Origin: Sediminicola sp. YIK13
GTDB taxonomy: Bacteria; Bacteroidota; Bacteroidia; Flavobacteriales; Flavobacteriaceae
Assembly (NCBI RefSeq): GCF_001430825.1
Contig: NZ_CP010535.1
Span: 476,501-540,500 of the forward strand
Length of the DNA stretch: 64,000 bases
Direction: 5' to 3'
Part shown: in pieces, positions 18,398 through 26,425 of the stretch
How positions within the stretch are numbered: position 1 is the stretch's first letter
How the letters are laid out: each line of letters starts with the position of its first letter
Notes under the pieces: generated by a model
The model's database searches: none
Told to the model about the DNA's origin: nothing
The model's input: only the letters and a program-made list of their open reading frames with translations
Made by a program: the position numbers and the translations under genes

Positions 18398-21118
18398 CTA
18401 TCGTCTCTGACTTCTGTTTTCCCATTTAAGATCCTTAAGCAGGGAGCTCTTTATTCCAATAAAAAAGTACCATCGCTCAAAGGTTCCAAATGGGGTCCAG
18501 TCAAAATTCAATCTAAAACTCTTTAGGTCGCGCTCAAATCTCAACTGGGTAATGGTAAAGCCTTTGTTCTTAAAATCGTATCCTGAGGAAACACCAACCG
18601 TCCACATGGGGGTAAGGTCTATATTCCCGGAGAACATTAAAGAGCTATTGGAGATTTCATTTTGCCTATTGGAGTTGTTGTAATTTACTGTATAGGCCAA
18701 CCGCAGGTCCCAGGGAAGCTTATTCCCGTAACTAGTGGTTTCCTCAGGTTCTTTATTGTCATCGCCCCTTAGGCTTCCTCTCTGTCCAAAGCTGTCGGAT
18801 CTACCAAAAAGGTCATCTGTCCGTCCTCCACTGGCGGCAACATAATCATCCGTTGGTTTTTCCTCTTCCTCCTTTTTGTTTTTGCCAAAACTAGTACTGC
18901 TGATAGAATAGCTCACATTGGCGTTTGCCCTGGTCAATCTAAAAAGGCTACCTCCGTTATCCTTGTTCCAAGTGTCTATACGTACCCCATTGTTGTCTAT
19001 GGCATAGGGGTCCAAGCTAGAAGAAAAGTTGATGGACATTTTGTTGTTGAGGATGGTGGTTCCTCCTGTGATGTTCAAGGGGCTTAGTTTTAAGGAATCC
19101 GCTTCAAAATTATAGGCCGTGGAAAGGTTAAAACTGTTGAGCAGGGCAACTTTTTTGGGTTCCAAAGCTGTTGTATCCTTGTCCCGCACCTTAGCTTCCA
19201 ACGTGTTGGCCAAATTAAAGCTCATGGCGCTGGATTTGTTTAGTCCTGGGGCGCCGTTCAGAGTCTGTTCAAATCTACTGTACCGTTGGACTTCACCATT
19301 GGCATTAAGAATTTGGTCCCCAGTTTCATCAAGGTAATCCTGGTAATATTGATCGAAGGCAGGGGTATATCCATAACTCATAGAGGGTCTCATAGTGTGC
19401 CTAATGGCTTGTATTTTTTTGTCCTCCCCAAAGTTAAAAGTTCCATATAGCGTAGTTCCTAAACTAGCACTTAAATTGTATTCCCCATATCTGTCAAAAC
19501 CGGAGATGGTGTCTACTACAATGCCCCTTCTTGCGGCTTCGTCATATGTTCTTTCAAAGGTTTGTAGGGTCCATACATCATTGTAATTTGCCCCAACTGT
19601 TACGCTAAAGTGTTTGGCAATTTTGAAGTTGGTGCTTATGGGTATGGTATGTTGGGCACCTATCTTTGCACCTTCGAACATTTTGGAGGTAAAAAAAAGC
19701 GAGTCGGTAGTTGCAATTCTGTTTTCTGCCCTAAGGTTGTACTGAAAGTTGATGTTCTGTATAATTCCTTTCTTTATCCCGTCCCTTTTGGCAAATGGAA
19801 AAATACGCTCCACGCTGGTGGTCAATGTTGGTAAGGTTAGGTTTACAGATTCTGTATTGGTGTTTTGGTTATGGGTGGCTGTTAAGCTCATATTTACCGA
19901 AGGGTATTCGGGAAACGTTTTGGAATAGGATATGGAGGACGAAAGGTTGTTGTTCTGGGTGTTGGGAACATTGAACTGGTTCAGTGAGTTTCTAAAATAC
20001 TGGCTACTACCAAAGTTTACCGACGCTGAGAACCTGGAATTGGGACTTGCCTTGGTGTCCTGGGCATGTGACCATTGAATGTTGTAATTAGTGGATCTGG
20101 AGTAATCATCAAATCCTTTTTGGCTGTTAATGATGTTCTCGAACCTAATATTTACATTTCCCCTAAACTTGTAACGTTTTAAATATTGGGATTCCCCCCT
20201 AAGACCATAACTACCATTGGTATATACGTCTCCCGTGACACTCAGATCCACATAATCATTAATAGGGAGGTAGTACCCTCCATTCTGTAAAAAATAGCCC
20301 CTGGTAGGGTCGTTACCGATCGCTGGAAATAAAAGTCCGGCAACTCGACCTGTTGTTAGTGGAAAATAGGCAAAAGGCAATGCAATGGGGGTAGGTACAT
20401 CGGCAATATACATGTTACTGTATCCGGCAATAATTTTCTTTTTGGGAACGAACTTTGCTTTTCTCACCCTAATGTAATAATCCGGATCTACGGTGTCCTT
20501 GGAGGTGGTAAGTTTTCCTTCATACAGGAAATAAACAGAATCGTTCTCTTTTTTCGTGATCTGGGCATATACTTTCATTGCATCACTGCCCAAGGTCCCC
20601 AATCCGGCCTGTTGTTCCGATCGGGAATTGTAGATCAGTGCTTTTTGGCTATCAAAATTGAAGCGGATGGAATCGGGCCTTACCTCATTGGTCCCTTGCT
20701 TAAAATACGGGATCTGGGAATACGCACCTGTGGAGTCTTTGATTCTTCCTGCGTATACTTCATTTTTTTCGTAATCCATGATGATGACACCAGCTTTTAG
20801 CTCGGTATCCTGATAATAGATTTCGGCCTCGTTGTAAAGGTATATTTTATTGTCTTTCTGACTGAGTTTTGCGTAATCTTTGGCCTTGTATTTAATTTTA
20901 TCCAACAAAAGGGGTTCTTTTCTTGGTAAAGAATCTTTTTGAACAGAATCTACCGCAACGGTATCCTGTCTAATAATTTTGGGAATAGGAGATGCTACAA
21001 GGGTGTCTTGCTCAGCTTTAATGGGCACTGGTGGGACTGGGATATCTTGTGCAAACAAAGAAGTTGCCGTCAGTAACAACAGGAAATATAAAAGTAAATG
21101 ATGTTTGTTTGATTGCAA
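18398..21118 (-). CDS. lptD: LPS-assembly outer-membrane protein LptD
   Basis: The 906-residue protein has a signal peptide ending LFAQ, a proline/threonine-rich spacer, then an OstA-like N-terminal beta-jellyroll (about 75-230: 'IYLYNEAEIYYQDTELKAG'). The long C-terminal beta-barrel has alternating aromatic strands such as 'LRLAYTVNYNNSNRQ' and a terminal 'FRLNFDWTPFGTFERWYFFIG'. 'YFPLTTGRVAGLLFPAIGND' is the conserved start of the LptD barrel in flavobacteria. It inserts lipopolysaccharide into the outer leaflet. The start is TTG at 21118, giving MQSNKHHLLLYF, as no ATG fits. Confidence 0.9.
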   Translation of the reverse strand: MQSNKHHLLLYFLLLLTATSLFAQDIPVPPVPIKAEQDTLVASPIPKIIRQDTVAVDSVQKDSLPRKEPLLLDKIKYKAKDYAKLSQKDNKIYLYNEAEIYYQDTELKAGVIIMDYEKNEVYAGRIKDSTGAYSQIPYFKQGTNEVRPDSIRFNFDSQKALIYNSRSEQQAGLGTLGSDAMKVYAQITKKENDSVYFLYEGKLTTSKDTVDPDYYIRVRKAKFVPKKKIIAGYSNMYIADVPTPIALPFAYFPLTTGRVAGLLFPAIGNDPTRGYFLQNGGYYLPINDYVDLSVTGDVYTNGSYGLRGESQYLKRYKFRGNVNIRFENIINSQKGFDDYSRSTNYNIQWSHAQDTKASPNSRFSASVNFGSSQYFRNSLNQFNVPNTQNNNLSSSISYSKTFPEYPSVNMSLTATHNQNTNTESVNLTLPTLTTSVERIFPFAKRDGIKKGIIQNINFQYNLRAENRIATTDSLFFTSKMFEGAKIGAQHTIPISTNFKIAKHFSVTVGANYNDVWTLQTFERTYDEAARRGIVVDTISGFDRYGEYNLSASLGTTLYGTFNFGEDKKIQAIRHTMRPSMSYGYTPAFDQYYQDYLDETGDQILNANGEVQRYSRFEQTLNGAPGLNKSSAMSFNLANTLEAKVRDKDTTALEPKKVALLNSFNLSTAYNFEADSLKLSPLNITGGTTILNNKMSINFSSSLDPYAIDNNGVRIDTWNKDNGGSLFRLTRANANVSYSISSTSFGKNKKEEEEKPTDDYVAASGGRTDDLFGRSDSFGQRGSLRGDDNKEPEETTSYGNKLPWDLRLAYTVNYNNSNRQNEISNSSLMFSGNIDLTPMWTVGVSSGYDFKNKGFTITQLRFERDLKSFRLNFDWTPFGTFERWYFFIGIKSSLLKDLKWENRSQRR

Positions 21119-21338
21119 GACTATAAATCCTATTTTTGTAATAGTTTGGCTTAATTTTTGGAATCCAAACTTACATATATTTTTTGTTCCCCCTGTACCT
21201 GATTGAAATAAATTTAACCATATTAAATGCGCATGTGCAATAAAGGTTAAAGGAATCAGGAATGGCCAAAAATACCACCTAATTCTGGAGGAATTGAAAA
21301 AATAATGTATAAAAATTCAAAACAAGTATAACAGCATT

Positions 21339-22667
21339 ATGGTTAAATATATTGGATACAAGCTTTTTTATGCAATCACTTTTTTGGGGCTCGCTTTATT
21401 ATTGTCGGCTTTCAGTGATCCAGGAGATAAGACGCCCAAGGAGAAAACGTTTGTAGTGGTTTTGGATGCTGGCCATGGCGGTCATGATCCAGGTAACCTG
21501 GGTAATGGATATCTTGAAAAAAACATAGCCCTCAACATCGTTTTGAATGTGGGTAAATGGTTGGAGAAGAATCCCAATGTTAAAGTGATATATACAAGAA
21601 AGGACGACACCTTTGTTGATCTTTATGTTAGGGGACAAATCGCCAATAAGGCCGATGCTGATCTTTTTGTTTCCGTTCATTGTGATTCCCACAACTCTGA
21701 TGCCCATGGAGCTGGAACCTTTGTTCTTGGACTTCATGCCAACAAGCAGAATTTTGAAATAGCAAAAAAGGAAAACTCGGCTATCTATTTGGAGGACGAT
21801 TATGAGACCAGATATGCCGGATATGATATAAATTCCCCTGAATCTGTTATAGGGTTCACCATAATGCAAGAAGAATTTCTCGATCAGAGTATTGCCTTGG
21901 CCAAATTGATCCAGGATAACTTTACCAATAAATTAAGACGGGTAGATAGAAAAGTGAAGCAGGCCGGCTTTATTGTTCTCCATCAGACTTTTATGCCAAG
22001 CGTTTTGGTGGAAACAGGATTCCTGACCAACAAGACGGAAGGAGCCTATTTAAATTCCAATAAGGGCCAGACCGAAATGGGGAGCGCCATTGCTGCTGCC
22101 ATATTGGATTATAAGAATACCCTTAATGGGAATACGGCAATGGAGTATGTTAAAAAGGAAACGGCCAATGTTGCCGTTGCTTCCAAGGAAGAGGTAAAGA
22201 AGCCAATAGAAGTGCCTAAAAAAGATTTGCCCAAAGAAGAGATGGTAAGGGTGAAACAAGTGGTTAATACACCTGAAAAGTCCAAAGAGTTACCTAAGGA
22301 AACGGTGATGAGAAGCAAGGAAACTAAAAATGTACCACAAGAAGTGGCTTTGGTAGATTCAAAAGAGGAAGGCACAGATCCTATAGAGTTTAAAAAGAAA
22401 AGCAACCTGATATACAAGGTGCAACTTTTTGCCAGCTCTAGAGAAATACTGTTAAATTCGGAAAATTTCAAGGGGTTGAACAAACTAACGAAAGAGCCTG
22501 TAGGAAAACTTTATAGATATATGTATGGCAATGCAGAGTCTTATTTTGATGCCAAACTATTGAAGTCCAATGCAGATGCTAAAGGGTATACCACGTCTTA
22601 TGTGGTGGCATATAAGGATGGAAAGCGGATATCATTGGACGAAGCTTTGAAATACGTCTCTGAATAA
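21339..22667 (+). CDS. N-acetylmuramoyl-L-alanine amidase with C-terminal SPOR-like domain
   Basis: The 442-residue protein has an N-terminal hydrophobic signal, then an Amidase_3 domain (about 35-255) with 'VVLDAGHGGHDPGN' (zinc histidine), 'YLEKNIAL' (zinc glutamate), 'FVSVHCDSHN' and 'SVLVETGFLTN' (catalytic glutamate). A long K/E/V-rich linker (about 265-350) leads to a C-terminal domain 'IYKVQLFASSREI ... YVVAYKDGKRISLDEAL', which has the size and pattern of a SPOR domain that binds denuded septal glycan. It would split peptidoglycan at division. The C-terminal domain recurs in the gene at 31269. Confidence 0.93.
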   Translation: MVKYIGYKLFYAITFLGLALLLSAFSDPGDKTPKEKTFVVVLDAGHGGHDPGNLGNGYLEKNIALNIVLNVGKWLEKNPNVKVIYTRKDDTFVDLYVRGQIANKADADLFVSVHCDSHNSDAHGAGTFVLGLHANKQNFEIAKKENSAIYLEDDYETRYAGYDINSPESVIGFTIMQEEFLDQSIALAKLIQDNFTNKLRRVDRKVKQAGFIVLHQTFMPSVLVETGFLTNKTEGAYLNSNKGQTEMGSAIAAAILDYKNTLNGNTAMEYVKKETANVAVASKEEVKKPIEVPKKDLPKEEMVRVKQVVNTPEKSKELPKETVMRSKETKNVPQEVALVDSKEEGTDPIEFKKKSNLIYKVQLFASSREILLNSENFKGLNKLTKEPVGKLYRYMYGNAESYFDAKLLKSNADAKGYTTSYVVAYKDGKRISLDEALKYVSE

Positions 22668-22723
22668 TAGTACCTCTTCTAAAAATTATTTCTAATTTTG
22701 TTAAGAACAGTAAATCGATCTCT

Positions 22724-23689
22724 TTGAAAATATCTAGGGAAATTAAGACAGGAATTATCGTTTTAGGCGGTATCCTGTTGTTTGTTTTGGGTTTTAGTTA
22801 TTTAAAATCTTCACCAATCTTTGACAATAGCAAAACATTTTACGCGGTATATAAACATGTGGGCGGACTCCAACCTGGCACTCAGGTATCCATCAATGGT
22901 TTTGCGGTAGGAAAAGTCAATGACATCAGGTTTAAAGATGAATCTGGCATGTTGCTGGTCACTTTTTCCGTAGAGAATAAATTCCAATTTTCTAAAAATA
23001 GCAAGGCCGAACTTTATGATACAGGAATCATAGGAGGTAAAGGGATACAAATAAAACCTGTTTTTGATAATGCCCCAATGGCAAAATCGGGAGATACATT
23101 ACAAACAGAGACCAAACCGGGACTCACAGAATTGGTGCAACAAAGATTAACTCCTTTACAATTAAAGGTAGAGGATGCAGTTTCCAATGCAGACTCCTTA
23201 TTGATAAATTTCAATGAGATCCTAGATGACAAGACCAAAAAGGATCTACGGGAAAGCATCAGTGGATTGAATACCTTGGTCAACAGTTTTCAAGGTAGTG
23301 CAAATACTATGAATGAATTACTGGTGGGCAATAAAGATAAATTGAACGGATCTATTGAGGATCTGAGCAACATAACAGGCAATTTTTCAAAATTATCGGA
23401 CTCCATTGCCAACTCAGGTATTGTGGAAACCATGGAAAGTCTTCAGTCCACCCTTAATAATTTGGATGGTCTAATGGCCAAAATGGAAAAGGGGGAAGGT
23501 ACTTTGGGTAAATTGATGAAAGACGAAGCCCTTTATTCCAATTTGTCCAATGCTTCTAAGGAGCTAGATCTATTATTACAAGATTTCAGATTAAATCCTA
23601 AACGATATGTGAACGTATCCGTTTTTGGTAAAAAGCAAAAAGAATATACATTACCGGAAAACGATCCGGCAGAAAAAAGCAACGATTAG
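22724..23689 (+). CDS. MCE-family (MlaD-like) lipid transport protein
   Basis: The 321-residue protein has one N-terminal transmembrane anchor (residues 8-28) and an MCE domain (about 38-115: 'GGLQPGTQVSINGFAVGKVNDI'). A long helical coiled region follows with 'LVNSFQGSANTMNELL' and 'MEKGEGTLGKLMKDEALYSNL', ending 'LNPKRYVNVSVFGKK'. This matches the flavobacterial MlaD group that moves phospholipids across the periplasm. The start is TTG at 22724; it opens MKISREIKTG, the conserved beginning of this group, so TTG is probably real. It follows the amidase by 56 bp. Confidence 0.9.
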   Translation: MKISREIKTGIIVLGGILLFVLGFSYLKSSPIFDNSKTFYAVYKHVGGLQPGTQVSINGFAVGKVNDIRFKDESGMLLVTFSVENKFQFSKNSKAELYDTGIIGGKGIQIKPVFDNAPMAKSGDTLQTETKPGLTELVQQRLTPLQLKVEDAVSNADSLLINFNEILDDKTKKDLRESISGLNTLVNSFQGSANTMNELLVGNKDKLNGSIEDLSNITGNFSKLSDSIANSGIVETMESLQSTLNNLDGLMAKMEKGEGTLGKLMKDEALYSNLSNASKELDLLLQDFRLNPKRYVNVSVFGKKQKEYTLPENDPAEKSND

Positions 23690-23692
23690 GAT

Positions 23693-25018
23693 ATGGAATA
23701 CCTTCCCAATATTTTATTTGCAATACTACTAGTAGGTGCACTAACATTTTTCACCAAAAATGTAAAAAGGTTGTCCCGTAACATTAAATTGGGGAAAGAC
23801 GTGGATGTTAGTGATAACAAACCACAACGATGGAAGAACATGGCCAAAATTGCCTTGGGACAGACAAAAATGGTAGTAAGGCCCATAGCGGGAATAATGC
23901 ACGTAATTGTTTATGTTGGTTTTATAATCATTAACATAGAGGTCCTCGAAATTATTATAGATGGACTCTTGGGGACACACCGTATTTTTGCGCCTTTGGG
24001 AGCAGTCTATGATTTTTTGATCGCTTCCTTTGAAATCTTGGCCTTCTTGGTTATCGTAGCAGTTGTAGTTTTCTGGTTGAGAAGAAATGTGGTCCGTATA
24101 AAAAGATTTTTTAATCCAGAAATGGAGGGCTGGCCTAAGAATGATGCAAATCTGATTCTTTATATAGAATTAGTTTTAATGTTCCTGTTCCTAACGATGA
24201 ACGGCGCCGATTACCAATTACAACAATTGGGAGCGGAGCACTATACCCAAGCGGGTTCTTTTCCTATAAGTCAGCTTTTGGCACCTATTTTTGATGGTAT
24301 GAGCATACCGTCCTTGGTTCTGGTAGAAAGGAGTGCCTGGTGGCTTCATATTGTAGGAATCTTGTTCTTCCTTAATTACCTGTACTATTCGAAACACTTA
24401 CATATCCTCTTGGCATTCCCGAATACTTATTTTGGAAAATTAAGGCCAAAAGGGCAGTTCGATAATTTGGAAGCTGTTACGAAAGAGGTGAAATTGATGA
24501 TGGATCCCTCAGCCGATCCATTTGCGGCACCGGTAGAGGGGGCGGAGCCTCCAGCAAAATTTGGGGCTTCAGACGTCATGGATCTCAATTGGGTGCAATT
24601 ATTGAATGCTTATACCTGTACGGAATGCGGAAGGTGCACAAGCGAGTGCCCTGCAAACCAGACAGGAAAGAAGCTTTCTCCCAGAAAGATCATGATGGAC
24701 ACTAGGGACCGTTTGGAAGAAGTAGGGAAAAACATAGAAGCCAATAAGGGGGAGTTTAAAATGGACGGCAAAGAGTTATTGGGTGATTATATTACCCATG
24801 AAGAACTATGGGCATGTACCACCTGCAATGCCTGCGTGGAAGCATGTCCGGTAAGTATAGATCCATTATCTATCATTATGGATATGAGACAATATCTCGT
24901 CATGGAGCAATCTGCGGCACCATCGGATTTGAATAATATGATGGGGAATATTGAAAACAATGGAGCACCCTGGCCATTCAATCAAATGGATAGGCTTAAC
25001 TGGGAAAAAGAATCATAA
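23693..25018 (+). CDS. Membrane 4Fe-4S protein, HdrC/heterodisulfide reductase-like
   Basis: The 441-residue protein has about five to six hydrophobic helices in its N-terminal 270 residues, resembling the NarI-like haem b domain. A soluble domain follows with two [4Fe-4S] motifs: CTECGRCTSECP near residue 308 and CTTCNACVEACPVSIDP near residue 373. It probably passes electrons between the quinone pool and the CCG-domain partner encoded next (25036). The natural electron donor is unknown. It starts 4 bp after mlaD and precedes the HdrB-like gene by 17 bp. Confidence 0.88.
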   Translation: MEYLPNILFAILLVGALTFFTKNVKRLSRNIKLGKDVDVSDNKPQRWKNMAKIALGQTKMVVRPIAGIMHVIVYVGFIIINIEVLEIIIDGLLGTHRIFAPLGAVYDFLIASFEILAFLVIVAVVVFWLRRNVVRIKRFFNPEMEGWPKNDANLILYIELVLMFLFLTMNGADYQLQQLGAEHYTQAGSFPISQLLAPIFDGMSIPSLVLVERSAWWLHIVGILFFLNYLYYSKHLHILLAFPNTYFGKLRPKGQFDNLEAVTKEVKLMMDPSADPFAAPVEGAEPPAKFGASDVMDLNWVQLLNAYTCTECGRCTSECPANQTGKKLSPRKIMMDTRDRLEEVGKNIEANKGEFKMDGKELLGDYITHEELWACTTCNACVEACPVSIDPLSIIMDMRQYLVMEQSAAPSDLNNMMGNIENNGAPWPFNQMDRLNWEKES

Positions 25019-25035
25019 AAAAACAGCTTGAAGAT

Positions 25036-25827
25036 ATGAGTAATGAACTAAAAGTGCCAACCATGGCCGAACTGTTTGCAGCTGGTCAACAACCGGAAGT
25101 ATTGTTTTGGGTGGGATGCGCAGGAAGTTTTGATGATAGGGCAAAAAAGATCACAAAAGCATTCGTAAAAATTCTGAACAAGGCAAAAGTGAGTTTTGCT
25201 GTTTTGGGTACCGAGGAAAGCTGTACTGGTGACCCGGCCAAAAGGGCGGGAAACGAATTTTTGTTCCAAATGCAGGCTGTGACCAATATTGAAGTATTGA
25301 ACGGTTATGGTATTAAGAAGGTCGTAACTGCATGTCCCCATTGTTTCAATACAATAAAGAATGAATATCCAGGATTGGGTGGTGATTACGAAGTTGTGCA
25401 CCATACCCAATTTTTGAAGCAGTTATTGGACGAGGGAAGAATCACCATGGAAGGCGGTCAGTTCAAAGGAAAGCGCATTACATTTCATGACCCTTGCTAT
25501 TTGGGAAGGGCGAACAATGTTTATGAGGCTCCAAGGGATCTGATCAAAAAGCTCGATGCTGAACTCGTAGAAATGAAGAACTGCAAGAAAAAAGGTTTGT
25601 GTTGCGGTGCTGGAGGAGCTCAGATGTTCAAGGAACCGGAAAAAGGAGATAAGGATGTCAACATTGAAAGAACTGAACAGGCTCTGGAAACTAAACCTGA
25701 AATTATTGCGGCCGGATGCCCGTTTTGCAATACAATGATGACCGATGGGGTAAAGAATAAAGAACAAGAAGGAACTGTGGCGGTAATGGATATTGCAGAA
25801 TTGATTGCCACTGCCGAGGATTTATAA
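25036..25827 (+). CDS. CCG-domain Fe-S protein, HdrB-like
   Basis: The 263-residue protein has two cysteine-rich CCG domains. The first has 'WVGCAGSFDDR' with 'ACPHCFNTIKNEYP'; the second has 'FHDPCYLGR', 'GLCCGAGGAQMF' and 'GCPFCNTMMTDG'. In heterodisulfide reductase subunit B these bind noncubane [4Fe-4S] clusters. It is the predicted catalytic partner of the membrane Fe-S protein upstream. No methanogen-type cofactor genes are present, so the substrate is unknown; a quinone-linked thiol/disulfide or hydroxyacid reaction is a guess. Confidence 0.9.
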   Translation: MSNELKVPTMAELFAAGQQPEVLFWVGCAGSFDDRAKKITKAFVKILNKAKVSFAVLGTEESCTGDPAKRAGNEFLFQMQAVTNIEVLNGYGIKKVVTACPHCFNTIKNEYPGLGGDYEVVHHTQFLKQLLDEGRITMEGGQFKGKRITFHDPCYLGRANNVYEAPRDLIKKLDAELVEMKNCKKKGLCCGAGGAQMFKEPEKGDKDVNIERTEQALETKPEIIAAGCPFCNTMMTDGVKNKEQEGTVAVMDIAELIATAEDL

Positions 25828-25837
25828 AAAAGAACAA

Positions 25838-26320
25838 ATGTTAGTAGAATTCAATTCATTATCAGAGACTTCAAGGGTATGGATCTATCAAGCCAGTAGA
25901 AGCTTCAATGCAGAGGAATTGGAAGAAGTGAAAGCCGGATTGGACCAATTTATCAAAGAATGGACGGCCCATGGAAGCGAACTGCAAGCTGGCTATGAGA
26001 TACGCTATAACCGGTTTATCGTAATAGCCTTGGATCAGACCAATACAACGGCCTCTGGTTGTTCCATTGATGCATCCGTGAGGTTTATACAGGCTTTGGA
26101 AAAGAAATACGATATCGATCTATTGGACAAAATGAACGTTTCCTATAAGCAAGGGGAGTTTGTTGCCTATAAAACCCTTATCGATTTTAAAAAAATGGCC
26201 AAAAATAAATCGGTCTCAAAAAACACCATCGTGTTCAATAATTTAGTGACCAATAAGTTGGAATACGAAAATCATTGGGAGGTGCCTGCCGAAGAAAGCT
26301 GGCATGGTCGCTTTATGTAA
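25838..26320 (+). CDS. Conserved flavobacterial protein of unknown function
   Basis: 160 residues from the ATG at 25838; a longer frame from 25805 overlaps the upstream gene and reads poorly. There are no signal peptide, membrane segments or Walker motifs. Database entries for such proteins often read 'ABC transporter ATPase', but nothing here supports that. Visible features are 'WIYQASRSFNAEELEEVKAGLDQFI', here in part, and 'GCSIDASVRFIQALEKKYDIDLLD', typical of a small alpha/beta protein. It starts 10 bp after the HdrB-like gene, so a link to that redox pair is possible. Confidence 0.75.
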   Translation: MLVEFNSLSETSRVWIYQASRSFNAEELEEVKAGLDQFIKEWTAHGSELQAGYEIRYNRFIVIALDQTNTTASGCSIDASVRFIQALEKKYDIDLLDKMNVSYKQGEFVAYKTLIDFKKMAKNKSVSKNTIVFNNLVTNKLEYENHWEVPAEESWHGRFM

Positions 26321-26425
26321 TCCTTGTCGCTAAATTGAAGTCATAAATGTCTCTTAAGTTTATGACCCCCAGCGTGTTTATTGTTATCTTTTTACTTATG
26401 TTAGTACCTTAGAATACATGTTTTT

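Noticed and set aside
25838-26320. ABC transporter ATPase, the name often given to this family
   Set aside because: No Walker A, Walker B or signature motif is present.
26355-26385. GTCATAAA...TTTATGAC inverted repeat before the GH3 gene
   Set aside because: An 8-bp stem with no T-run. It could be an operator, but nothing supports a particular regulator.
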